Assembly (NCBI RefSeq): GCF_001425785.1
Contig: NZ_LMDI01000027.1
Location: 1-64,000, forward strand
Source of the DNA: Rhizobacter sp. Root1221
GTDB taxonomy: Bacteria; Pseudomonadota; Gammaproteobacteria; Burkholderiales; Burkholderiaceae_C
Length of the DNA stretch: 64,000 bases
Direction of reading: 5' to 3'
Shown: piece by piece, positions 1-7,585 of the stretch
Position numbering within the stretch: position 1 is the stretch's first letter
How the letters are laid out: each line of letters starts with the position of its first letter
Position numbers and translations under genes: made by a program
Notes under the pieces: model-generated
What the model saw: only the letters and a program-made list of their open reading frames with translations
Told to the model about the DNA's origin: nothing
Databases searched by the model: none

Positions 1-146
1 CTGGCTCTCGCTGAACTTGCTCTTTCTCATCGCGTCCTCGTCTTCCTTGTGAGGCCGCATTCTCCAGATTCAGGTGTCTACTGGTTGGGGGAGCTTACGT
101 AGGGGAGCCGCTGTCCGCTGATCCAAAGAGTTTTGGCTACTTCGCT

Positions 147-431
147 TTGCCACTGCTTGTTGGGCTCATCCTTGGCGGAGGCCTACTACTCGTTGGCTTG
201 CCAAACCTTGTAGTCGGGCAGAGACGGCCGGTTCTTCGTGTCGCAGCTGCCATCCTGTTGGCCGTCTCGGTGGTGGCAGTGTTCTGTATCGACTTCCCTG
301 GCTCAGTGACCGCAGTAGTTGGCCCTCTGACACTTCTAAGCAACGCGGCGGCGTTCTACTACTTTGTCTACCCGGCCAAGCGCTTCTCGAATCCCTCAAG
401 CACCGGCACTGTCAACACCAATGACGCCTAA
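147..431 (+). CDS. small three-helix membrane protein, integron cassette gene
   Basis: A 94-residue protein of unknown function with three hydrophobic stretches, about residues 2-22, 29-48 and 54-73, so probably an inner-membrane protein. The start is uncertain: the listed start is TTG, and the frame stays open upstream to about position 15 without an ATG, so the protein may begin further left. A separate hydrophobic frame ends with TGA at 50-52 and may be the tail of a gene lying outside the window. The stop codon TAA is part of the GCCTAAC inverse core of the following attC. I do not recognise the family. Confidence 0.55.
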   Translation: MPLLVGLILGGGLLLVGLPNLVVGQRRPVLRVAAAILLAVSVVAVFCIDFPGSVTAVVGPLTLLSNAAAFYYFVYPAKRFSNPSSTGTVNTNDA

Positions 432-503
432 CCCATCCATCGAGCGGACGTCACCAAAGTGGCTTCGCCACTTTGGCGCCGCCGCTCATGTCAAACGTTA
501 GGC
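426..503 (+). repeat. attC site 1
   Basis: GCCTAAC inverse core at 426-432 and GTTAGGC core at 497-503, 78 bp. The GAGCGG/CCGCTC stem is present and the central hairpin is of the CACCAAAG...CTTTGGCG class. It closes the first visible cassette. Confidence 0.93.
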
Positions 504-845
504 TTGCGCGAATACTTCATGCGAACGCTCGTGCGTATGGCCAGGAGCGTCTTGTTGGTTGGTCCGTTGGCAAGCTCGTGTGGGCCGCCCGTCCTTCGGC
601 GGTCAGCGGCCGGCCGCAGTGACACGAAGTAAGTGCGGATGCTCGCTGGAAGAATGGCTGAGGCATGTGTTCGAGCCCTGCCCTAGAGTAGGCCCTGAGC
701 AAGAAGGAGGCAGCACCTGTGGAGGTCGCGGGTTCAAGATTGTTCGCACATGCAGCGGCGAACAGTTGGTGCTTGGCCAGCGGTGCCGCGCTGTGGCACC
801 TCCATCGGGATCGGCGCCGCTCGTCGCATCTGGAAGTGTGAAATC
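504..845 (+). other. cassette leader element, copy A (no confident gene)
   Basis: This 342-bp stretch lies between attC 1 and the next gene and resembles three other cassette leaders (1333-1526, 2528-2960, 14464-14774). Shared blocks are GCGCGAATACTTCATG, the segment around 586-616 containing GGCGGTCAGCGGC, TGCTCGCTGGAAG, and a motif GTGTTCG (667-673) followed after 10 bases by TAGAGTAGG (684-692). A short frame from 519 reads through the shared segment but ends early. It may be a promoter, RNA or leader-peptide module; the function is unknown. Confidence 0.6.
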
Positions 846-1142
846 ATGAGCCGTCGTCTTCAAACGCCGTTGAACGCACTCTGCTTGAGCTTTCCGGTTT
901 GGGCATTAGTTCTCGCCCTCGGTTTCATCAGCTTGTTTCCAAGTTCGTCTCAGCTACCTGGCGAGCTGATTGTTGCGCCGGGTGCTATTGCGCCGTTCGT
1001 TGGCGGACTGCCCATCATTCGGATGCGAGCTGCGACAGTCGCACTGCGGGTGGTGCTCTTTGTTCTGTACTACGGTTGCTGCGCCATTGTGATGTTTGTG
1101 GTCGGTTGGGGGGCTCTCGGTGTTTTGGGTATTGCAAAGTGA
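846..1142 (+). CDS. small membrane protein, cassette gene
   Basis: A 98-residue protein starting MSRRLQTPL, with hydrophobic segments at about residues 10-28, 38-55 and 60-95, so most likely a small inner-membrane protein. The frame is open upstream to 750, but ATG 846 is chosen because upstream codons fall in the conserved leader and do not look coding. It is followed by about 110 bases with no gene before attC 2. No family was recognised. Confidence 0.6.
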   Translation: MSRRLQTPLNALCLSFPVWALVLALGFISLFPSSSQLPGELIVAPGAIAPFVGGLPIIRMRAATVALRVVLFVLYYGCCAIVMFVVGWGALGVLGIAK

Positions 1143-1254
1143 GGCCCGCATTCATCGCATGCTAGGCCGAGTCACGCGAAGCTCTCGGACGTTCACCCTC
1201 GGCGAAACAGCGAGTTCGTCCCCGTGGGTAGTGCCGTGTCGTGGGCTAAGCTAT

Positions 1255-1332
1255 GCCTAACCCATCCATCGAGCGGACGTCTTGCCAACCGCTTCGCGGT
1301 CGTCAAGCCGCCGCTCATGTCAAACGTTAGGC
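1255..1332 (+). repeat. attC site 2
   Basis: GCCTAAC at 1255-1261 and GTTAGGC at 1326-1332, 78 bp. Central hairpin of the CTTGCCAACC...GGTCGTCAAG class, also seen in attC sites 9, 10 and 17. Confidence 0.93.
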
Positions 1333-1526
1333 TCGCGCGAATACTTCATGCTGATGCTCGTGCGCTTGCGTGAAATATTCTCTGTGGGCTGCCCATCAGT
1401 GGGCGGCCAAGGTGGTGCGATGCAGATGTGGCTGCGCGCTGAATCAAGTGTCAGCGGAATGTTTGCGAGCGGGGTGTCGCTTCGCTCGCGGCCAGATTCT
1501 CCTTTAAAGCTTCAGATGTTCAAGCC
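1333..1526 (+). other. cassette leader element, copy B (diverged)
   Basis: It begins with the same GCGCGAATACTTCATG block as copies A and C, then GCTCGTGCG and GGGCTGCCC, but diverges after about 1400 and lacks a clear copy of the GTGTTYG-N10-TARAGTAG motif. A small frame from ATG 1350 runs to a TGA at 1528-1530 that overlaps the ATG of the next gene (ATGA), so it could be a translationally coupled leader peptide. That is inference only. Confidence 0.45.
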
Positions 1527-1934
1527 ATGAAAGCCTCGCGCCGAGTCACCGTTGTTCGCTGGATCCTTCGGGCGGCATTGCTGATCAATATGTTGTTTCT
1601 CACGGAGACAGCTTTCCTGTTCTACAGTCTCAATGCACTTGCAGGAAGTGATGCGTTCCGACCTTCAAGTGCCGAACAAGTGAGTCGTTTGGCTGCGCCG
1701 TATCAACTACACACGCGGGAGACCGACGGGATGTTTCGGATTGTTCAGCAGCAGCACTCGGAACTCGGCGTGATGTTCTCGGCACTCGCTACTTCTGATG
1801 AAATGGCCTTGAGACTTTCCTTCGCCAGCGCTGTCGGCTTTGCGGTGCTCTTCGTGAGTCTTGTCGGGTGCCTTTGGGTTTTGCCTAGCCGTGCGCAGCA
1901 GCGCCAAATGGTGGGTGCCATACATGACGCCTAA
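1527..1934 (+). CDS. two-helix membrane protein, cassette gene
   Basis: A 135-residue protein with transmembrane stretches at about residues 12-35 and 98-119 and a polar region between them, probably facing the periplasm. No enzyme motif is visible and the family was not recognised. The ATG overlaps the stop of a short upstream frame, and the TAA stop is the TAA of the attC inverse core, giving a C-terminal Ala. Confidence 0.65.
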   Translation: MKASRRVTVVRWILRAALLINMLFLTETAFLFYSLNALAGSDAFRPSSAEQVSRLAAPYQLHTRETDGMFRIVQQQHSELGVMFSALATSDEMALRLSFASAVGFAVLFVSLVGCLWVLPSRAQQRQMVGAIHDA

Positions 1935-2000
1935 CCCATCCATCGAGCGGACGTCCCAAAGCCTTCGGCTTTGTGCCGCCGCTCATGTCAAACGTTAGGC
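1929..2000 (+). repeat. attC site 3
   Basis: GCCTAAC at 1929-1935 and GTTAGGC at 1994-2000, 72 bp. Central hairpin of the CCCAAAGCC...GGCTTTGTG class, the commonest in this array. Confidence 0.93.
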
Positions 2001-2008
2001 CGCACGAA

Positions 2009-2386
2009 ATGGACCCAGTCGTCGCCCTCTATCAAAGTGTCAAGGAGAAATTCCCTGCGCTCTCAGTGAGAGCAGATGCCTTCCACAAGACGAGATGGGA
2101 AGACATGCTGGATATTGGAGCCGAGTACGCATGGTTCGAAGCCCTTGCCGATGCGCTGAACGATGAAATGCGGCGCGGGATTCCTTACCAAACTCACAAG
2201 GCACTGTTTGAATACATAGCTGGCGCGTACACAGCCGGCTCAACAGCCGTGAAGCAATGCATCGATGTCTCGTTCGTGGAGAACCTGTTTTGGCAGATTC
2301 CAAGCGAGAGATGCGCCCCCTACTGGAAGGCGGTTCCTTCCGCCATCAAGGAGCTGTACCTGGACTTTCACCACCGTGAGCCGTAA
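2009..2386 (+). CDS. conserved hypothetical protein, possibly DUF7674-like, cassette gene
   Basis: A 125-residue soluble protein. The ATG at 2009 lies nine bases after the GG of the attC core. The C-terminal pattern YWKAVPSAIKELYLDFH resembles a family I recall as DUF7674, small proteins sometimes found among toxin-immunity genes; this match is from memory and unverified. There is no signal peptide or membrane segment. About 60 bases without a gene follow before attC 4. Confidence 0.6.
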   Translation: MDPVVALYQSVKEKFPALSVRADAFHKTRWEDMLDIGAEYAWFEALADALNDEMRRGIPYQTHKALFEYIAGAYTAGSTAVKQCIDVSFVENLFWQIPSERCAPYWKAVPSAIKELYLDFHHREP

Positions 2387-2449
2387 TCTTCCGCTTCAAG
2401 GCCAAATGTATTTTCAGCTTTCGCCAAGGCCTGGGTGTTCTCTCGAGCG

Positions 2450-2527
2450 GCCTAACCCATCCATCGAGCGGACGTCACCAAAGCGGCTTCGCCACTTTGG
2501 CGCCGCCGCTCATGTCAAACGTTAGGC
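2450..2527 (+). repeat. attC site 4
   Basis: GCCTAAC at 2450-2456 and GTTAGGC at 2521-2527, 78 bp. Same CACCAAAG...CTTTGGCG hairpin class as attC 1, with one base difference in the stem. Confidence 0.93.
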
Positions 2528-2960
2528 TTGCGCGAATACTTCATGCGAAGGCTCGTGCGCTTGCGTGAGATCGTCTCGGTAGTTTGGTTGTCGGCAAGCT
2601 CGTGTGGGCTGCCCGTCCTCCGGCGGTCAGCGGTCGGCCGCGGTGATTCGCAGCACGTGCGGCTGCTCACTGGAAGCAGGACTGCGGAGTGTGTTCGGTT
2701 AGTGACGTAGAGTAGGGCCAGAGCAGCAGGGGCGGGTCGGCTCGTCATTTTTTCTGCTTGGCCGCTGAGCCTGGCGGGAGGCAACGAGAGGGCCGTGGTA
2801 TTTCCCGCGCATCAGAGGCGCTTCGGTAGCCTTGAGTGAACAGCACCTGGGGAGGTCGCGTGGTCGAAGGTCGTGGGCGTAGAGGTCATTGGCGAACGGA
2901 GCCGTGCGAGCAACAGCGCGCGGTGGCATCGATGCCGTTCTCTTGCGTAGCCGACCAGCC
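2528..2960 (+). other. cassette leader element, copy C (no confident gene)
   Basis: A 433-bp gene-free stretch closely related to copy A. It carries GCGCGAATACTTCATGCG, the GGCAAGCTCGTGTGGG block, GTGCGGCTGCTC, GTGTTCG at 2691-2697, exactly 10 bases, then TAGAGTAGG at 2708-2716, and near 2844 CAGCACCTG followed by GGAGGTCGCG, also present in copy A. A 60-residue frame from 2528 to 2710 reads through it, sharing the residues PVLRRSA with copies A and D. Whether it is translated is unknown. Confidence 0.6.
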
Positions 2961-3037
2961 GCCCAACCTATCCATCGACCGGAAAGGCCGAGGCCTTAAG
3001 ACCTGCTTCGACGCGTGTAGCCGTCGTTCGGTTATCA
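2961..3037 (+). repeat. decayed attC candidate
   Basis: GCCCAAC at 2961-2967 fits an inverse core and is followed by TATCCATCGACCGG, close to the usual CATCCATCGAGCGG. The right end GTTATCA is a poor core. If real, it once separated leader copy C from the downstream membrane-protein gene. Confidence 0.35.
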
Positions 3038-3038
3038 A

Positions 3039-3347
3039 ATGCAAAAGATCCTGATGACTCGATTCATCTTTAGCATCTGGTGTGTCGTAGGCGGGCTGGC
3101 ATCTGTCGGTGGACTCCTGCACTCAGGCCATGAGTTGTTCGAGCTGGTGAACGCAGGTGAGGCTGTCGGCTTGCGAGGCCTTCTCTTCAGCGTGCTTGGT
3201 TGCATTTCGCTAGCGACAACTGGGCTGTTCGCTCACGGGATATCTCAAGCTAAGTCGGGGCCAGTAAAGAGATGGCTTCTTGTCACTGGCTTGCTCTTGG
3301 GTCTGCCGCCCTGGCTGGTCCTGGTGTGGGTCATACAGAGGTCATAA
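3039..3347 (+). CDS. small three-helix membrane protein, cassette gene
   Basis: A 102-residue protein with hydrophobic segments at about residues 8-28, 44-66 and 79-99 and a short polar loop before the last one. Start ATG 3039; an alternative ATG is at 3054. Like the genes after leader copies A, B and D, it is a small membrane protein. No family recognised. Confidence 0.6.
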   Translation: MQKILMTRFIFSIWCVVGGLASVGGLLHSGHELFELVNAGEAVGLRGLLFSVLGCISLATTGLFAHGISQAKSGPVKRWLLVTGLLLGLPPWLVLVWVIQRS

Positions 3348-3384
3348 CTTTATTTGGCTAGAACACTTGGCACCCGGTCATGCA

Positions 3385-3462
3385 GCCTAACCCATCCATC
3401 GAGCGGACAGCTTCCGGCGGGATTTGCCCGCCTACAGCCGCCGCTCATGTCAAACGTTAGGT
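3385..3462 (+). repeat. attC site 5
   Basis: GCCTAAC at 3385-3391 and GTTAGGT at 3456-3462, 78 bp. Central hairpin CTTCCGGCGG...CCGCCTACAG, the class also seen in shortened form in attC 19. Confidence 0.9.
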
Positions 3463-3513
3463 GTCGTGGCACTATTGCGATGCAGGGGCAGAGTAGGCAC
3501 CAGACGCACGTTC

Positions 3514-4977
3514 ATGGGGGCGCAATACATGGCAATGTTCAAGTTCGATGACCCAACTCTCTTCGGGAGTGAGGCTGCTGACCTCGAAGATGCATCACTC
3601 TTTTTCAGCTACGCGATGCAGCGACCAGAAGTCGTTGAGTTTCTGGATGACCGCCATGCCGTTCGCATTGTCAGTGCTTACAAGGGCGAAGGGAAATCTG
3701 CGCTGCTTCGTCTCGCCGAACAGAAACTTAAAGATCGTCCGTCGCAGCCTCTTGTGATTCGTGTTACAGGATCCTCAATCGCTCCTCCGCTGTCCTCGCT
3801 AAACGAAGACGAATGGATAAGGGCCTGGAAGCAATCAATATTCGCACTTCTGGCGCGGGAAATCGGCGCAACCATAAAGATTGCGCTGACAGATGACGCT
3901 ACCACGTTGGTAGAAGAAGCGGAGCGCGAGGGATTTAGGCAGCGCTCGATTTTTGGCTATGTGTTGGATAGGATAAAAATCAAAGATAATCCTATCTTAC
4001 AAGAAAAGCCGGCCTTGGCCAGCGCGGAAAGAATACTTCAACGTTGGCTTTCGTCCAACGACAAGGTGTGGCTTTTGGTCGATGACATCGATCACAACTA
4101 TGCAAACAATGATCACTATCGAGTAAAGCTTTCTTCGTTCCTCGCCGCGGTGAAGGATTTGATGGTGAAGACGCCCGAAGTGCGAATTCGATTCACGATT
4201 CGTCCGAACGTTTGGCAAATACTCCGGCGGAACTACGAAGGCGTTTCGCATTTCAGGGAAAGCGTTCTGCCTCTGAGTTGGACGCTCCAAGATTGTGAGC
4301 TGATGGTTTCCCGGCGAGTAGAAGGTTATTTGCACCGGTCAGGGGAATGGTCGCGTATATCGCGGACGCTTCCAATGGATGCACGAAGGGTCGAGGCGCT
4401 GAACAAACTCCTTTTCGAGACACCGATGCCTTGGGGGAGGGACTCGTGGCGGCCGGCAACTGTGGTTCTTTACACGCTTTCTCGACATCGCCCACGTTGG
4501 CTTATTGAGCTAATCAAGGAATCGGCCAAGCGCACAAACAAGCGCGGCGGTTCTAAAATCAACTGGGACGACATAAAAGATGTCTTGGCTAGCTTCAGCA
4601 AGAATCGATACGACGATACGATCGTCGAGTTCAAGTCCCATTGTGCTGAGCTTCCCGAGTTATTGACGGCTTTCGCCAATCAGCGTGAGCGGTACACTAC
4701 TGATGAACTTCTAAAACTCTTTCGGGACAGCGTGCTACAGCAAGTGCATCCGAAAATATCTGGCTACACGCATCCCGTCCAACCGAGGGAGGTTGCCCAT
4801 TTCCTATTCGAGATCGGATTCCTATCGGCACGCCTTGACAGGCCGGACGGAAGTTATGAGCATGCCACCTATGCCGATCAGCCTGATCTTCTCGACTCGC
4901 GAGTTAATCTAGATCAAGGCTATTCTTGGGAGATTCATCCGGTGTTCCGACATGTCTTAAAGCTCCGCTCGTTCTGA
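3514..4977 (+). CDS. P-loop ATPase, Sll1717/KAP-like, cassette gene
   Basis: A 487-residue P-loop NTPase. The Walker A motif AYKGEGKS is at about residues 55-62 and the Walker B motif VWLLVDDID at about 185-193. The region after it resembles the sensor part of the Sll1717-type P-loop ATPases (RFTIRPNVW, then an LPLSW segment). There is no transmembrane segment. ATG 3514 is chosen; ATGs at 3529 and 3535 are alternatives, and the frame upstream only reads through attC. It is the largest cassette gene and visibly more AT-rich than the chromosomal genes to the right. Related ATPases often act in anti-phage systems, but here it is alone, so a defence role is inference. Confidence 0.8.
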   Translation: MGAQYMAMFKFDDPTLFGSEAADLEDASLFFSYAMQRPEVVEFLDDRHAVRIVSAYKGEGKSALLRLAEQKLKDRPSQPLVIRVTGSSIAPPLSSLNEDEWIRAWKQSIFALLAREIGATIKIALTDDATTLVEEAEREGFRQRSIFGYVLDRIKIKDNPILQEKPALASAERILQRWLSSNDKVWLLVDDIDHNYANNDHYRVKLSSFLAAVKDLMVKTPEVRIRFTIRPNVWQILRRNYEGVSHFRESVLPLSWTLQDCELMVSRRVEGYLHRSGEWSRISRTLPMDARRVEALNKLLFETPMPWGRDSWRPATVVLYTLSRHRPRWLIELIKESAKRTNKRGGSKINWDDIKDVLASFSKNRYDDTIVEFKSHCAELPELLTAFANQRERYTTDELLKLFRDSVLQQVHPKISGYTHPVQPREVAHFLFEIGFLSARLDRPDGSYEHATYADQPDLLDSRVNLDQGYSWEIHPVFRHVLKLRSF

Positions 4978-4984
4978 GCGCTCC

Positions 4985-5056
4985 GCCTAACCCATCCATC
5001 GAGCGGACGTCCCAAAGCCTTCGGCTTTGTGCCGCCGCTCATGTCAAACGTTAGGC
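4985..5056 (+). repeat. attC site 6
   Basis: GCCTAAC at 4985-4991 and GTTAGGC at 5050-5056, 72 bp. CCCAAAGCC...GGCTTTGTG class, apparently identical in its hairpin to attC 3. Confidence 0.93.
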
Positions 5057-5060
5057 TCCT

Positions 5061-5417
5061 ATGTACCAGTGTCCGCATTGCAAGCAGAAGATCGTGTCGT
5101 TTAGGTCGAAGTGGCTCTCCTGGCGCATTCTTCCGACGGAGTGCCGGCATTGCGCCGGGTTGAGCTATGCGCCGAGTTCTCGAGGCGGGGCTCTACTGGT
5201 CATTGCAGCGCTGCTGTTCACCGCAGCTGGGTTTCTTGGGATCCATTTGCGTTCAGCTTTGCCTGTTGCTGGAGTCGTTGCGCTGGTATCGGCGCTGTGG
5301 CTCGCCCGGCTGCACGTGCAGCCGCTTCTGGCACTCAGTCCGCATGAGGTGGCGCAGCCTCGCAAAGCGGAGGGCCTCGGCTGCTTCACGCTGCTTCTGC
5401 TTGGAATAATGCAATGA
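5061..5417 (+). CDS. zinc-ribbon membrane protein, cassette gene
   Basis: A 118-residue protein with an N-terminal zinc ribbon, Cys4-x2-Cys7 and Cys28-x2-Cys31, followed by two hydrophobic helices at about residues 44-62 and 66-83 and a short cytoplasmic tail. The ATG lies five bases after the GG of the attC core GTTAGGC, with no other ribosome-binding sequence. Function unknown. Confidence 0.7.
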   Translation: MYQCPHCKQKIVSFRSKWLSWRILPTECRHCAGLSYAPSSRGGALLVIAALLFTAAGFLGIHLRSALPVAGVVALVSALWLARLHVQPLLALSPHEVAQPRKAEGLGCFTLLLLGIMQ

Positions 5418-5454
5418 GTGTGTTCACAGCAATGCTTCGCGGCGTTCGCGCTGG

Positions 5455-5526
5455 GCCTAACCCATCCATCGAGCGGACGTCCCAAAGCCTACGGCTTTGT
5501 GCCGCCGCTCATGTCAAACGTTAGGC
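5455..5526 (+). repeat. attC site 7
   Basis: GCCTAAC at 5455-5461 and GTTAGGC at 5520-5526, 72 bp. CCCAAAGCC...GGCTTTGTG class with an A replacing T in the hairpin loop. Confidence 0.93.
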
Positions 5527-5537
5527 CTCACAAAATC

Positions 5538-5601
5538 ATCACCGCATCACCGCATCACCGCATCACCGCATCACCGCATCACCGCATCACCGCATCACCG
5601 C
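5538..5601 (+). repeat. 8-bp tandem repeat, (ATCACCGC)x8
   Basis: Eight uninterrupted copies of ATCACCGC, ending three bases before the ATG of the following acetyltransferase gene. The repeat occupies the place of the ribosome-binding site. The unit length is not a multiple of three. Confidence 0.95.
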
Positions 5602-5604
5602 ATC

Positions 5605-6075
5605 ATGCGAATCGAAGTCGACGATCTTTCGCGCTCAGCAGTGCATGACCTCCTGAGCGAGCACCTTGCGAACATGTACGAGTTGAGCCCGCCAGAACAA
5701 GTGTTCGCCCTTGATCTGTCGAAACTGAAGTCTCCAGACATCACCTTCTGGACGGTCTGGGACGACGACATGCTGCTCGCATGTGGCGCACTGAAGGAGT
5801 TGACCGGTGCTCACGGTGAAATCAAATCCATGCGCACGCCGGCGAAACTTCGAGGCCGCGGAGCAGGCCGTGCAGTACTCAATCGAATCATCGAAATCGC
5901 GAAACAGCGCGGCTATAAATTGCTTAGCCTGGAAACAGGAACGCATCCCGCGTTCTTGCCAGCGCAGCAGTTGTACAGGAGTGCAGGCTTCCAGGAGTCA
6001 GGGCCGTTCGCCAGCTACAAAGAAGATCCGCACAGTTTGTTCATGGAACTTCGGCTGTCACAAAGTGCGACCTAA
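5605..6075 (+). CDS. GNAT family N-acetyltransferase, cassette gene
   Basis: A 156-residue GNAT acetyltransferase. The acetyl-CoA binding signature RGRGAGRAVL is at about residues 83-92, preceded by the beta-strand GEIKSMRT and followed by a typical C-terminal YRSAGF segment. The substrate cannot be told. ATG 5605 (MRIEVDD) is chosen because everything upstream in frame is the 8-bp tandem repeat and attC. Changes in repeat number would alter spacing to any upstream signal and the upstream frame. The stop TAA lies in the inverse core ACCTAAC. Confidence 0.87.
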   Translation: MRIEVDDLSRSAVHDLLSEHLANMYELSPPEQVFALDLSKLKSPDITFWTVWDDDMLLACGALKELTGAHGEIKSMRTPAKLRGRGAGRAVLNRIIEIAKQRGYKLLSLETGTHPAFLPAQQLYRSAGFQESGPFASYKEDPHSLFMELRLSQSAT

Positions 6076-6141
6076 CCCATCCATCGAGCGGACGTCCCAA
6101 AGCCTTCGGCTTTGTGCCGCCGCTCATGTCAAACGTTAGGC
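6070..6141 (+). repeat. attC site 8
   Basis: ACCTAAC at 6070-6076 and GTTAGGC at 6135-6141, 72 bp, CCCAAAGCC...GGCTTTGTG class. Confidence 0.92.
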
Positions 6142-6146
6142 CGCAC

Positions 6147-6629
6147 ATGCCAATCGACGCCAATCTCATCTCTCTTCGACCAATCACGGCCGAGACTGTG
6201 CGTGCAATCACAGGTCTGTCAGTCTCCGAGAGCCAGAAGGGCTTCGTTGCACCGAACGCGATCTCACTGTCTCAAGCGCTGTTCTCGCCAGAGGCTTGGT
6301 ATCGCGCGATCTATCTCGGCGAAGAGCCAGTCGGCTTCGTCATGCTCGAGGACGAATCGCTGCGCTCGCCGCAGCCCGACACTCCGAAAGTGGGCGTGTG
6401 GCGCTTCATGATCGACGCCAAGTTCCAAGGTCGAGGCATCGGGAAGGTTGCATTGCTTCATGTCATAGAGCATGTGCGAAGCAAAGGCCTGTTCAAGAGG
6501 CTCAAGCTGTCGTACGTTCCAGGCCCAGGGTGCCCTGAGCCGTTCTACCTTGGTCTCGGTTTTCAGCATACGGGCGAAGTCGATGGCAACGAAATCGTCC
6601 TCGAAATTCCGCTCCGTCAAAATGCCTAA
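6147..6629 (+). CDS. GNAT family N-acetyltransferase, cassette gene
   Basis: A 160-residue GNAT acetyltransferase with the acetyl-CoA signature QGRGIGKVAL at about residues 94-103, preceded by VGVWRFMID and followed by a C-terminal PFYLGLGF element. It resembles the spermidine or other small-amine acetyltransferase branch, but the substrate is not deducible. ATG 6147 lies six bases after the GG of the attC core. The TAA stop is in the next inverse core. Confidence 0.87.
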   Translation: MPIDANLISLRPITAETVRAITGLSVSESQKGFVAPNAISLSQALFSPEAWYRAIYLGEEPVGFVMLEDESLRSPQPDTPKVGVWRFMIDAKFQGRGIGKVALLHVIEHVRSKGLFKRLKLSYVPGPGCPEPFYLGLGFQHTGEVDGNEIVLEIPLRQNA

Positions 6630-6701
6630 CCCTTCCATCGAGCGGACGTCTTGCCAACCGCTTCGCGGTCGTCAAGCCGCCGCTCATGTCAAACGTTAGG
6701 C
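6624..6701 (+). repeat. attC site 9
   Basis: GCCTAAC at 6624-6630 and GTTAGGC at 6695-6701, 78 bp, CTTGCCAACC...GGTCGTCAAG hairpin class. Confidence 0.93.
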
Positions 6702-6709
6702 CTCGTCAT

Positions 6710-7489
6710 ATGCTTCACTGTCGATGCTGCGGATCGGCCGAAAAGCTGGTTAAGGCGCATGTAATTCCAGAGGCGTTCTTCCGGGAGCATAGGGATGGTA
6801 GCGACATGCCGCTGATCATCTCTGGGGCAGGAAGGGAGGCGCCCAAGAGATCGCCTATTGGGATCTACGACACCGGAATTCTTTGTCTACGTTGCGAGGA
6901 AGCATTAGGCGCGACAGATTCCTATGGAATCGATGTTCTACTGAAGAGGTTTGGGCAACTATTTCTGCCCAAAAGCGGCCTTGGCAGAACGGTCGGCTTT
7001 GAAGCTACTGAAATCGCCAATCATCGCTTACTTCAGTTCCTGATAGCCGTCTTGTGGCGCGCCTCCGTGTCGTCGCAAGACTTCTATGGCGGGGTGAAAC
7101 TTGGTCCTCACGAAGATGCCGCCAAGCAGATTGCGTTTGATGTTGCGGCCTCGTCATTCGGGGTCTTTGATGCGATTCTTTCGAAATGGCGGGACGACGA
7201 GGGAATCGGGCTTGTCACGCCACCACTCCTTAATCCCCATAGAGAGCGGTGGCATGGTGTCAATGCATACCGCTTCTACTTTGGTCAGGTGGTCGCGTAC
7301 ATCAAGGTTGACGCTCGGAGTTTCCCTGAGCCACTGAGGCGCAACTCTCTGCTGAATGCATCCACGGCCCGTGTGGTGTCGAGGAACATCGCGACTTCAA
7401 AGGACTTCGGCGCAATGGTCAGCACTACGCGTGGATCAGTAAAAGCAGAAGAGGCAAGAAGGGCAGGTCGGCGTGGCAACACGGCCTAA
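6710..7489 (+). CDS. HNH-like zinc protein of unknown function, cassette gene
   Basis: A 259-residue protein whose first 65 residues look like a treble-clef/HNH-type zinc module: Cys4-x2-Cys7, then AHVIPEAF with His17, then Cys59-x2-Cys62. The remaining 190 residues are alpha/beta with no motif I recognise. HNH-like modules of this kind occur in nucleases and in some defence proteins, but the catalytic residues are not certain here. ATG 6710 lies nine bases after the GG of the attC core and the TAA stop is in the next attC. Confidence 0.65.
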   Translation: MLHCRCCGSAEKLVKAHVIPEAFFREHRDGSDMPLIISGAGREAPKRSPIGIYDTGILCLRCEEALGATDSYGIDVLLKRFGQLFLPKSGLGRTVGFEATEIANHRLLQFLIAVLWRASVSSQDFYGGVKLGPHEDAAKQIAFDVAASSFGVFDAILSKWRDDEGIGLVTPPLLNPHRERWHGVNAYRFYFGQVVAYIKVDARSFPEPLRRNSLLNASTARVVSRNIATSKDFGAMVSTTRGSVKAEEARRAGRRGNTA

Positions 7490-7561
7490 CTCATCCATCG
7501 AGCTGACGTCTTGCCAACCGCTTCGCGGTCGTCAAGTCGCCGCTCATATCAAACGTTAGGC
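7484..7561 (+). repeat. attC site 10
   Basis: GCCTAAC at 7484-7490 and GTTAGGC at 7555-7561, 78 bp. CTTGCCAACC class; the outer stem carries small changes (GAGCTGACG, TCAAGTCGCC, CATATC). Confidence 0.92.
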
Positions 7562-7585
7562 ATAGTGGTCACCACCACCGTCACC

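Noticed and set aside
426-503. Conserved peptide such as NPSIERT...AAHVKR in many small frames
   Set aside because: It is the translation of attC itself in one frame and recurs at most sites; not a protein domain.
5538-5601. CRISPR-like array
   Set aside because: The repeats are eight bases, contiguous and without spacers; this is a simple tandem repeat.
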